Shown here: positions 6,434-13,088 of the stretch, one piece after another | Position numbering within the stretch: position 1 is the stretch's first letter | Layout: every line of letters starts with the position of its first letter | Source: Alistipes sp. | GTDB lineage: Bacteria; Bacteroidota; Bacteroidia; Bacteroidales; Rikenellaceae | Assembly (NCBI GenBank): GCA_019422485.1 | Contig: JAHZDG010000048.1 | Span: 1-16,020, forward strand | Direction: 5' to 3' | DNA: 16,020 nt | Program-made: the position numbers and the translations under genes | The notes under the pieces: generated by a model | The model's input: the letters and a program-made list of their open reading frames with translations, nothing else | Databases searched by the model: none | What the model was told of the DNA's origin: nothing

Positions 6434-7768
6434 ATGACTCGTCCGACGCTTTCCAACCGACATATCTGGCAGGTGGTTTATCCTGTGTTAATCAGTCTGT
6501 TGATGGAGAATCTCATCGGCATGACCGATACCGCTTTCATGGGGCGGGTCGGCGAGGTGGAGTTGGGTGCGGCTGCTTTGGGCGGGGTGTTCTATCTGGT
6601 CTTTTTCATGGTGGCTTTCGGGTTCAGCCTCGGGGCACAAATCCTGATCGGTCGACGCAACGGAGAGGGGAAGTTCCGTGATATCGGTGCGCTCTTTCAA
6701 CAGGGAGTCTTTTTTCTGTTAGGGGTGGCCACACTGATGTTCCTCTTCACCAAACTCTTCTCGGGAGCGATCCTTCGGTATGCGATCGATTCCCCGGATG
6801 TGTGCAGAGCGACCGAACAGTATATCCATTGGCGGGTCTACGGCTTCTTTTTTGCCTTCGTTTCGCTGATGTTCCGGGCTTTCTATGTCGGCATTACCCG
6901 TACGAAAATTCTTACCCTGAATTCGCTGGTGATGGTGCTGTCGAATGTGGCGCTTAACTATGTGCTGGTGTTTGGAAAACTGGGATGCCCGGCCTTGGGT
7001 ATCGCCGGTGCCGCCATGGGATCTTCGATTGCCGAGGCGATTTCGGCCCTCTTCTTCGTGTTGTATACCTATTTCAAGGTGGACTGGACACGTTATCGGC
7101 TGTTTCATTTCATCGGTTTCTCGCGTTCGTTGTTGGGACATATGCTCGGAGTGTCGGTGTGGACCATGTTGCAGTCGTTTACTTCGGTGGCCGTATGGTT
7201 CGTCTTCTTCGTGGTGATCGAACACCTGGGGGAACGCTCGCTGGCGGTCAGCAACATCGTGCGGAATGTCTCGGCCTTGGCCTTTCTGGTGCTTCAGTCC
7301 TTTGCTTCGACCGCCAGCTCGCTGGTCAGCAACCTGATGGGAGCCGGACAAAGTGATCAGGTGCTGTATACGAGCCGGCGAATTATCCGTCTGTGTTATG
7401 GCATCATTTTGCCGCTGATGGCTTTTATGTTGTTGTTCCCGTCGGTGCTGTTGAGGCTCTACACCGATGATCCCGAATTGATGGCGGCGGCCGTGGCTTC
7501 GATGCGGGTGATGGCGTCGTCTTATCTGATCGCCACGCCGGCCCTGATCCTCTTCAATACGGTCTCCGGAACGGGAAATACCCGTTCGGCCATGTGGATG
7601 GAATTTGCCGCGCTGATCATTTATGTCATTTTCGTGGGTTATGTAGCCGTGGTTCGTCGGGCCGATGTCGCCGTTTGTTGGACTTCAGAACACGTGTATG
7701 CGATTTGTGTCTTGGTTTTCTCCTATTTGTATCTGAAAAAAGCCCAATGGCAAAGCAAAAAAATCTAA
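6434..7768 (+). CDS. MATE-family multidrug/cation antiporter
   Basis: The 444-residue protein has about 12 hydrophobic segments, the size and pattern of the MATE (NorM/DinF) family, which exports organic cations and other compounds in exchange for Na+ or H+. The N-terminal half shows the family-like SLLMENLIGMTDTAFMGRVGEVELGAAALGG and later FGFSLGAQILIGRRNGEG. The matching second-half region includes LVSNLMGAGQSDQVL, the repeat of that motif. YFKVDWTRYRLF marks the central cytoplasmic linker. The substrate is not predictable. It starts 20 bases after a TACCTTTG element, and its stop is followed after four bases by a DUF2721-like gene, so the two form an operon. The neighbouring divergent copA could hint at shared stress control, but nothing in the sequence proves it. 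Confidence 0.92.
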   Translation: MTRPTLSNRHIWQVVYPVLISLLMENLIGMTDTAFMGRVGEVELGAAALGGVFYLVFFMVAFGFSLGAQILIGRRNGEGKFRDIGALFQQGVFFLLGVATLMFLFTKLFSGAILRYAIDSPDVCRATEQYIHWRVYGFFFAFVSLMFRAFYVGITRTKILTLNSLVMVLSNVALNYVLVFGKLGCPALGIAGAAMGSSIAEAISALFFVLYTYFKVDWTRYRLFHFIGFSRSLLGHMLGVSVWTMLQSFTSVAVWFVFFVVIEHLGERSLAVSNIVRNVSALAFLVLQSFASTASSLVSNLMGAGQSDQVLYTSRRIIRLCYGIILPLMAFMLLFPSVLLRLYTDDPELMAAAVASMRVMASSYLIATPALILFNTVSGTGNTRSAMWMEFAALIIYVIFVGYVAVVRRADVAVCWTSEHVYAICVLVFSYLYLKKAQWQSKKI

Positions 7769-7772
7769 CGTT

Positions 7773-8414
7773 ATGTTTATGGAAGAATTAACGCTTACCA
7801 CCCCTTCGATTCTCTTTTCGGCGGTTTCCTTGATTCTGCTGGCCTATACGAATCGTTTCCTCTCCTATGCCCAGGTGATCCGCAACCTGAAGGCCGAACA
7901 CGACAAAAATCCCACTCCGATCACCCAACGACAGTTGGACAATTTGCGCAAACGGCTCTACATGTCCCGGTCGATGCAGATTTTCGGGGTGAGCAGCCTG
8001 TTGTTGTGTGTGTTATGTACGTTTTTGATCTACATCGGGTTCCAGACGGCGGCGGTATATACGTTCGGTATTGCGCTGGTGTTGTTGGTGATTTCGTTGT
8101 GGATTTCGATCCGGGAGGTCGTGATTTCGGTACAGGCGCTGGAAGTGCATCTCGACGGCATGAAGGCGCCGGTGAAGAGCGAAAAAACGGCGACGCAGCG
8201 GGTTCGTCCGCTTCGTTCGTCGCGTCATAAAGCGACTTACACCGATCCCAATACGTTGGCTACCACCAACGCTACGGAGATGGCGATTAACGGTTCGGAG
8301 ATGCCGGTACGGCCTGCGACGCCTAAAAGTACGGGGAGTCGTCGAACGGCTTCCCGTCGGGGAGCCGGCGCTAAAGCCAAGTCGAATGGCGGAACGGGCT
8401 CTTCGGAAGCATAG
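7773..8414 (+). CDS. DUF2721-like membrane protein with basic C-terminal tail
   Basis: The 213-residue protein has three hydrophobic segments: about 10-30 (PSILFSAVSLILLAYTNRF), 70-92 (MQIFGVSSLLLCVLCTFLIYIGF) and 95-117. The first segment, the charged loop with RKRLYMSRSMQ and the following segments resemble DUF2721 proteins, small membrane proteins of unknown function. From about residue 130 the chain becomes a low-complexity tail rich in Lys, Arg, Ser, Thr and Ala, for example PKSTGSRRTASRRGAGAKAKS. It is likely disordered and cytoplasmic, and is longer than I expect for the family. Starts at 7773 or 7779 are both possible (ATG TTT ATG), and I kept the first. The gene lies four bases after the MATE gene and is followed by a strong terminator. 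No function should be assigned beyond family resemblance. Confidence 0.75.
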   Translation: MFMEELTLTTPSILFSAVSLILLAYTNRFLSYAQVIRNLKAEHDKNPTPITQRQLDNLRKRLYMSRSMQIFGVSSLLLCVLCTFLIYIGFQTAAVYTFGIALVLLVISLWISIREVVISVQALEVHLDGMKAPVKSEKTATQRVRPLRSSRHKATYTDPNTLATTNATEMAINGSEMPVRPATPKSTGSRRTASRRGAGAKAKSNGGTGSSEA

Positions 8415-8454
8415 CTCCGAAACGGCACGTGCTTTTACGTGATATTCTGATTAG

Positions 8455-8482
8455 AAAACGCAGCCTCGGTGCTGCGTTTTTT
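8455..8482 (+). terminator. Rho-independent terminator of the MATE-DUF2721 unit
   Basis: AAAACGCAGC (8455-8464) pairs perfectly with GCTGCGTTTT (8471-8480) around a six-base loop, followed by more T. This is the classic form, 40 bases after the stop codon at 8414. Confidence 0.85.
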
Positions 8483-8521
8483 CGTAGAGGAGTGGGGGTG
8501 TTGAAAAGAAAGGCTAAAGGC

Positions 8522-8551
8522 TTGTCTCTTTCGAAGAGAGGTGTATCTTTG
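8522..8551 (+). promoter_or_regulatory. Bacteroidota-type promoter for the methyltransferase-xth operon
   Basis: TTG at 8522-8524 (weak -33 element) is followed after 19 bases by TATCTTTG at 8544-8551, a perfect -7 element. Transcription would start near 8558, giving a leader of about 20 bases before the ATG at 8578. This is the best-spaced promoter in the window. Confidence 0.6.
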
Positions 8552-8577
8552 TAAGGAATCTTTTGTGAAAGTGGAAT

Positions 8578-9456
8578 ATGGCAGACGCTTTGGATCCTGC
8601 ATTCGAGTCTGTGGCACGGGCTCTCGATACGTTGCGTCGTACAGTGGAGCCGTCGTGGACACCGGAAGGACTGGCTGCGGCTGGCGCTCTGTCGCCTGCC
8701 CCGTTTTGTGAGGCATTCGTGCGGGTCACGGGCGTAACACCGGAGCGATTTTTGTCGCATTGGCAGCGTTTTGAAAAGCATCGAGTACCGCGCCGGTGTA
8801 GCGACCTGCCTTTTAATGAGAGGTTTCGATCGGAGGCGGATCCCGTTGTGATGAAAGGGGCTCATCAAGTGATTTTGCAGATCGAGTCTTGTTCTGAAAA
8901 ACGCGCTTCAAGCCGAGAGATTTGTTATGCTTTCCGGCCGACTTTGTGGGGAACTGCCGTAGTGGCATCTTCGGAACGAGGGGTTTGCTTCTTGGGCTGG
9001 AGTGAAACGCCCCGACAGGCTTGGGTGGAACTCCGAAAACAGTTTCCTGAGGCAGCTTTGCGCGAGCAGAGAACGGCCGAACAGGAACGGGCTTTGGCGT
9101 TGTTGCGTTTTGACTCGGAGCCGGTTTCGGTCAGAGTTCATCTGTGGGGTACGGAGTTTCAATGCCAGGTTTGGCGGGCCCTTTCGAGAATCCGGCCGGG
9201 GCAACAGGTTTCGTATGGCGAACTGGCGCGTTGGATCGGTCGGCCGACGGCGTGTCGGGCAGTCGGTTCGGCGGTGGGAGATAATCCGGTGTCGGGGCTG
9301 ATTCCCTGTCATCGGGTGGTGCAGGGTTCGGGCAGACTCGGCGGTTATCGCTGGGGGCTCGACCGCAAAAGAGAACTACTGGCCTGGGAGGCCGCTTTAC
9401 AGGATAAAGGAGAATCTCAATCGATTTGTTTTGAATATGAAGATAGTTACCTATAA
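8578..9456 (+). CDS. O6-alkylguanine-DNA alkyltransferase, Ada/Ogt type with degenerate AraC-like N-terminus
   Basis: The C-terminal part (about residues 110-275) is a complete suicide DNA methyltransferase. It has the lead-in FQCQVWRALSRIRPGQQVSYGELARWIGRP, GSAVGDNPVSGLIPCHRVV with the methyl-accepting Cys244, and GRLGGYRWGLDRKRELL. It moves the alkyl group from O6-alkylguanine in DNA onto Cys244. Residues 14-64 (ARALDTLRRTVEPSW...LSPAPFCEAFVRVTGVTPERFLSHWQRF) look like one helix-turn-helix of an AraC domain, as in Ada fusions. The Ada N-terminal zinc/phosphotriester-repair domain is absent and the second AraC half is not evident. Full-length E. coli Ada is about 354 residues, while this protein has 292. 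The last 20 bases overlap the exonuclease III gene, indicating one repair operon. Whether the N-terminus still binds DNA specifically is unknown. Confidence 0.88.
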   Translation: MADALDPAFESVARALDTLRRTVEPSWTPEGLAAAGALSPAPFCEAFVRVTGVTPERFLSHWQRFEKHRVPRRCSDLPFNERFRSEADPVVMKGAHQVILQIESCSEKRASSREICYAFRPTLWGTAVVASSERGVCFLGWSETPRQAWVELRKQFPEAALREQRTAEQERALALLRFDSEPVSVRVHLWGTEFQCQVWRALSRIRPGQQVSYGELARWIGRPTACRAVGSAVGDNPVSGLIPCHRVVQGSGRLGGYRWGLDRKRELLAWEAALQDKGESQSICFEYEDSYL

Positions 9457-10204
9457 TGTCAACGGAGTGCGCAGTGCCCTGAACAAAGGCCTGCTCGAAT
9501 GGCTCTCCACACAACGCCCCGATGTGGTGTGTCTGCAGGAGACCAAAGCCCAACCCGAACAGATTCCCGCCGATACTTTTGAGTCATTGGGATATCATGC
9601 CTATTATCACTCGGCCCAGAAAAAGGGTTACAGCGGAGTGGCGATCCTCAGCCTTCGGGAGCCGGATCGTGTCGTTGCCGGGATGGGAATCGAGAAATAT
9701 GATAATGAGGGACGTTTCCTTCGGGCTGATTACGGCGATCTCTCCATTGTCAGTGTTTATCATCCGTCGGGGACCTCGGGTGAGGAACGCCAGGCCTTCA
9801 AAATGGAGTGGCTCGACGCGTTTTATCGCTATGTCAATGATTTGCGGAAGGAGCGGCCCCGCTTGATTCTGTGCGGGGATTACAATATCTGTCATCGGGA
9901 AATCGACATTCATGATCCGGTGCGGAATGCGAACAGCAGTGGGTTTTTGCCGGAAGAACGGGAGTGGATGACTCGTTTCCTGGAGAGTGGATTTGTGGAT
10001 ACGTTCCGATATTTCCATCCCGAACCGCATCAATACACCTGGTGGAGTTTTCGGGCCAATGCCCGTGCCAATAACAAAGGGTGGCGCATCGATTATTGTA
10101 TGGTGACTCAGGACGTCGAACCGTTGTTGCAGGGGGCTGAGATTTGGCCGGAAGCCCGGCATTCGGATCACTGCCCCTGCATGTTGGAGATTGCGTTTCC
10201 TTAG
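9437..10204 (+). CDS. xth: Exodeoxyribonuclease III (AP endonuclease, ExoIII family)
   Basis: The 255-residue protein is full length for bacterial ExoIII, which incises DNA at abasic sites and trims 3' blocked ends in base-excision repair. Catalytic residues are in place: Asn7 in TYNVNGVRS, Glu35 in LQETKAQ, Asp148 and Asn150 in CGDYNICH, and Asp244-His245 in ARHSDHCP. The RIDYCMVT strand and the YHPSGTSGEERQAFK region fit the version common in Bacteroidota. I chose the ATG at 9437 (MKIVTYNVNG, the standard family start) rather than the TTG two codons earlier. It overlaps the upstream methyltransferase gene by 20 bases, and an AGGAGA lies about 23 bases upstream, too far to be a standard ribosome site. 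Translation is probably coupled. Confidence 0.95.
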   Translation: MKIVTYNVNGVRSALNKGLLEWLSTQRPDVVCLQETKAQPEQIPADTFESLGYHAYYHSAQKKGYSGVAILSLREPDRVVAGMGIEKYDNEGRFLRADYGDLSIVSVYHPSGTSGEERQAFKMEWLDAFYRYVNDLRKERPRLILCGDYNICHREIDIHDPVRNANSSGFLPEEREWMTRFLESGFVDTFRYFHPEPHQYTWWSFRANARANNKGWRIDYCMVTQDVEPLLQGAEIWPEARHSDHCPCMLEIAFP

Positions 10205-10254
10205 AGCTGGATCATGGCAGGGATAGACGCTCTGTTGTGATGGATCGAACAAAA

Positions 10255-10294
10255 GAACGGCGCATCCGATTTGCTGCGGATGCGCCGTTCCTTT
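10255..10294. terminator. Strong bidirectional hairpin terminator
   Basis: GAACGGCGCATCCG (10255-10268) pairs perfectly over 14 bp with 10277-10290 around an eight-base loop. CTTTATT follows on plus, and a T-run (complement of AAAA at 10251-10254) follows on minus. It separates the convergent xth gene and the dehydrogenase gene. Confidence 0.85.
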
Positions 10295-10312
10295 ATTGGT
10301 AAAGAGGATGGG

Positions 10313-11266
10313 TTAGTCGACCCGATGGATCGGTTGTCCGGCAAGGAAAGCACGCAGGTTGTCGACCGCGATTTCGATCAGACGACTGCGGGCTTCGAGC
10401 GTGGCCCAAGCAATATGGGGCGTGATATAACAGTGTTTGGCACTCAGCAGCGGGTTGTCGGCCTGAGGCGGTTCGCTGGAGAGTACATCCAATCCTGCGG
10501 CTCGGATTTTCTCCTGATTGAGGGCGTCGGCCAAAGCCTGTTCATCCACCAGCGGTCCCCGACTGGTATTGATCAGCAGAGCGGTCGGTTTCATCAGGGC
10601 CAGTCGATCGGCATTGACCAGTCCGTGTGTTTCGGGAGTGAGGGGTGCATGTATGCTGACGATGTCGCTCCGGGAGAAGAGCTCTTCAAGGGTAGCTTTG
10701 GTGACGCCCAGAGGCAGTTGATTCGCCGCCTTGGAGGTGTAGGCCAATACCTGCATTCCGAAAGCCAAGGCTAATGAAGCGACGGCCGATCCCGTGTGTC
10801 CGAATCCGATGACCCCCATGGTTTTCCCCTGCAATTCGATTTGAGGAGTGTCCCAAAAACAGAAGTCACGATTGTGTGTCCAGGCGCCTTCCCGAACGCG
10901 GGTGGCGTGGTGTCCAACTTGTTGCGTGATGTTCAGCACATGAGCAAAGACCATTTGCGCGACCGAATGGGTACTGTAGGCCGGAATGTTGGTGACGGTA
11001 ATCCCCTGTCGGCGAGCGGCGTCCAGGTCCACGACGTTGTAACCGGTAGCCAGTACGCCGATGTATTTCAAACGGGGCAGAGCGGAGAGTATCTCCGCAG
11101 AAAGGCAGGTTTTGTTGGTTAAGACGGCATCGGCTTCCCGGCAGCGTTCGAGGGTTTCGTTCGGAGCCGTGTAGTCGTATACAACCAATGCTCCCAGGGT
11201 TTCGAGCCCCTGCCACGAGAGGTCGCCCGGATTGACGCAATATCCGTCCAAAATGACGATTTTCAT
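10313..11266 (-). CDS. D-2-hydroxyacid dehydrogenase (glycerate dehydrogenase/hydroxypyruvate reductase-like)
   Basis: The 317-residue cytoplasmic oxidoreductase interconverts a 2-oxoacid and its D-2-hydroxyacid with a nicotinamide cofactor. The Rossmann glycine motif GVIGFGHTG is at 151-159. The catalytic residues are Arg236 in NTSRGPLVDE, Glu265 in SSEPPQ and His284 in ITPHIAWAT. The substrate-binding loop GVLATGYNVVD (70-80) is typical of the glycerate/hydroxypyruvate/2-ketoacid reductase branch rather than of D-lactate dehydrogenase. The end of the second Rossmann strand reads VLAYTSK and lacks the aspartate that usually selects NAD, so NADP(H) use is possible (inference). No ACT domain is present, which argues against full-length SerA. 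The gene is monocistronic, with TATCTTTG on its strand at 11290-11297 and a terminator behind it. The exact substrate cannot be named from sequence alone. Confidence 0.9.
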   Translation of the reverse strand: MKIVILDGYCVNPGDLSWQGLETLGALVVYDYTAPNETLERCREADAVLTNKTCLSAEILSALPRLKYIGVLATGYNVVDLDAARRQGITVTNIPAYSTHSVAQMVFAHVLNITQQVGHHATRVREGAWTHNRDFCFWDTPQIELQGKTMGVIGFGHTGSAVASLALAFGMQVLAYTSKAANQLPLGVTKATLEELFSRSDIVSIHAPLTPETHGLVNADRLALMKPTALLINTSRGPLVDEQALADALNQEKIRAAGLDVLSSEPPQADNPLLSAKHCYITPHIAWATLEARSRLIEIAVDNLRAFLAGQPIHRVD

Positions 11267-11289
11267 TTGGATTGAAAGATTTGGAGAAA

Positions 11290-11297
11290 CAAAGATA
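11290..11297 (-). promoter_or_regulatory. -7 element (TATCTTTG) for the dehydrogenase gene
   Basis: A perfect TAnnTTTG on the minus strand lies 24 bases before the ATG at 11266 and predicts a short leader. The -33 region is not recognisable. It lies back to back with the plus-strand element at 11362, so the 199-bp gap is a divergent promoter region. Confidence 0.5.
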
Positions 11298-11361
11298 GGA
11301 TAATTCCCGGGAAAGCGTTCCGGAGGGAAAGGAGGGTTGGAGGGATTTTACTGATTTTGTG

Positions 11362-11369
11362 TATCTTTG
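11362..11369 (+). promoter_or_regulatory. -7 element (TATCTTTG) for the ThrE-type pair, with about 90-nt leader
   Basis: A perfect TAnnTTTG is present, with TTG at 11337-11339 as a possible -33 element (22-base spacing, slightly long). Transcription from about 11376 leaves a leader of about 90 nt, longer than for the other genes here. The leader contains a potential stem TTCGGTG (11388-11394) with CACCGAA (11442-11448) and a nine-residue open frame at 11377-11406 (MPKASVKVD). Its meaning is unclear. Confidence 0.45.
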
Positions 11370-11465
11370 TCCCTGAATGCCCAAGGCTTCGGTGAAAGTC
11401 GACTAAAGAGAGGTCAGGAGCGAGAGCCGTGTGAGAGAAAACACCGAAAGTAAATCCCTGTTGCG

Positions 11466-12407
11466 ATGAAAACCTGTCCCCGTTGTCATAAAGCTGTTGT
11501 TGATGAGTCTGAGCGTTCGCTTCAGGCATCGGAGAAGGCTGTCACCCTGAATCGGGAACAGCAGGATTATGTGCGTCGTGTGTATGAAGACGAGCCGTTG
11601 TGTGACACCTGTCTGCACGAGATTCAGGCAAAAATCAAGCCGGTGGCGGTGAGGGAGTTGTCGAACTTTTTGTTGGATTATGCAACCACATTGATGGGGG
11701 CCGGGGTACACACTTCGCGGGTTGTGCGCAATGTGACCCGTATCGCCGGATCGTTCGGATACGAGGCCGAAATGACCATCTTCCAACGTCACATTACCCT
11801 GCATATTCTTCAGCGTCAGGACGACAGCGTGCGTCGGACTTCGCTGCGGGCGATACGCCCGGCGGCCTTCAATTTCGAAATTATCTCCAACCTCAGCACC
11901 CTGAGCTGGCAGGCTCATGACAATCATTTGACCATGTATGAGTTGCGGGAGCAATTCAATGCGATTGTGACCAAACCTCGCCTGTCACGCTGGTGGGTAT
12001 TATGGTTGGTTTCGTTTGCCAATGCCTCTTTCTGTCGGTTGTTCGGCGGCGACTTTTGGGCGATGGGATTGGTTTTTGTGGCAACCTTGATAGGGTTCTT
12101 GTTGCGGCAGGAGATGACTTTGCGGCATATCAATCACTTTGCCGTATTTATACTGTCGGCTTTTGTAGCTTCGATGATTGCTTCGCTCGGGGTGTGGGCC
12201 TCGTTGGGTGAAACCCCTCAAATTGCCTTGGGGGCCAGCGTGTTGTTCCTGATTCCGGGAGTGCCGTTGATCAATTCGATCATCGATCTGTTGGAAGGCT
12301 ATGTGTTGATCGGTATTTCTCGGGCGGTCAATGCATTGAGTCTGATTATTTGTATTTCGCTGGGCTTGTCGGCCACCTTGCTTATTTTGGGAACTTACGC
12401 GCTATGA
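11466..12407 (+). CDS. Threonine/serine exporter (ThrE) family, large subunit, with N-terminal four-Cys segment
   Basis: The 313-residue protein carries the DUF1212/ThrE N-terminal-type core: a soluble region with LSNFLLDYATTLMGAGVHTSRVVRNVTRIAGSFGYEAEMT (about 72-110), then around five membrane segments from 173 to 312. These include the family-like IPGVPLINSIIDLLEGYVLIGISRA. ThrE proteins export threonine, serine or other small organic molecules with the proton gradient. The first 50 residues are unusual: CPRC at 4-7 and CDTC at 46-49 make two Cys-x-x-Cys knuckles, a plausible zinc ribbon or rubredoxin-like unit. The stop overlaps the ATG of the second half by ATGA (12404-12407). Single-chain ThrE carries both halves, whereas many bacteria split them as here. 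The true substrate is unknown. Confidence 0.87.
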   Translation: MKTCPRCHKAVVDESERSLQASEKAVTLNREQQDYVRRVYEDEPLCDTCLHEIQAKIKPVAVRELSNFLLDYATTLMGAGVHTSRVVRNVTRIAGSFGYEAEMTIFQRHITLHILQRQDDSVRRTSLRAIRPAAFNFEIISNLSTLSWQAHDNHLTMYELREQFNAIVTKPRLSRWWVLWLVSFANASFCRLFGGDFWAMGLVFVATLIGFLLRQEMTLRHINHFAVFILSAFVASMIASLGVWASLGETPQIALGASVLFLIPGVPLINSIIDLLEGYVLIGISRAVNALSLIICISLGLSATLLILGTYAL

Positions 12408-12937
12408 ACGGAAATCTGATAGGAACGCTATTAGGGGATGCCTTTTTTGCGGCGGTGGCGGCATTGGGGTTTGCCGTGATCTCCAATCCACCGAAACGGG
12501 CTATTGCCATTTCGGCCGTTTTGGCCGCCGTGGGACATGCCCTGCGCCTCTATTTGCTGACTCATACCTCGCTGGGGTTACCGACAGCCTCGTTTTTTGC
12601 GGCGTTTACCATCGGTATGTTCAGTATGTTGGCGGCCAAGTTGATCCATTGCCCGGCGGAGATATTTTCGTTTCCGTCGCTGCTGCCGATGATCCCGGGG
12701 ATGTACGCCTATAAGACGATTCTGTCACTGTTGCGGTTTATGGAGGCAAAAAGCCCTCAGGTACAACAACAGTTGGTGGTCGATATTTTTCAGAACGGGT
12801 TGACCTCGTTGTTTGTCATGTTTGCTTTGGTGATTGGGGTCTCTTTGCCGCTGTTTTTGTTTCACAAGCAATCTTTCATGATGACCCGTTTGCTGAAGCC
12901 GGTGGGGAAAAAACGCCGATCGGCTCGCCGCGCCTAA
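12404..12937 (+). CDS. Threonine/serine exporter (ThrE) family, small subunit (ThrE_2/DUF3815 type)
   Basis: The 177-residue membrane protein has about five hydrophobic segments and corresponds to the second half of ThrE. Family-like stretches are GFAVISNPPKRAIAISAVLAAVGHALRLYLL, AAKLIHCPAEIFSFPSLLPMIPGMYAYKTILSLL and a final hydrophobic segment, followed by the basic end KPVGKKRRSARRA. The PGMYAYK element mirrors PGVPL in the partner. I chose the ATG at 12404, which overlaps the upstream stop (ATGA), instead of the extension to 12350, which reads through the partner's last helix in the wrong frame. The two subunits are expected to assemble together in the inner membrane. A 16-bp hairpin just after the stop codon ends the operon. 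Confidence 0.87.
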   Translation: MNGNLIGTLLGDAFFAAVAALGFAVISNPPKRAIAISAVLAAVGHALRLYLLTHTSLGLPTASFFAAFTIGMFSMLAAKLIHCPAEIFSFPSLLPMIPGMYAYKTILSLLRFMEAKSPQVQQQLVVDIFQNGLTSLFVMFALVIGVSLPLFLFHKQSFMMTRLLKPVGKKRRSARRA

Positions 12938-12949
12938 TCAATGAGAATA

Positions 12950-12985
12950 AACAAAAAAGACAGGCTATGGCCTGTCTTTTTTGTT
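12950..12985. terminator. Strong bidirectional terminator
   Basis: Sixteen perfect base pairs (12950-12965 with 12970-12985) surround the loop TATG. The stem has a GACAGGC/GCCTGTC core flanked by six A on one side and six T on the other. It lies between the convergent ThrE pair and the peptidase T/OPT unit and has a T-run on either strand. Confidence 0.9.
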
Positions 12986-13088
12986 ATATGGAGCGATACT
13001 TTGAGGGCCGGTAGAGGCTTGCTGTTTTCTTCCGGCCCGCCTCAGGGAAGTGTCGTTCCGCAATAAGCTTCAGACAACTTGAATCCGT

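Noticed and set aside
6719..7351. Minus-strand open frame (210 codons) opposite the MATE gene
   Set aside because: The translation is rich in His, Gln, Arg and Glu, as expected for the complement of a hydrophobic protein. It matches no family.
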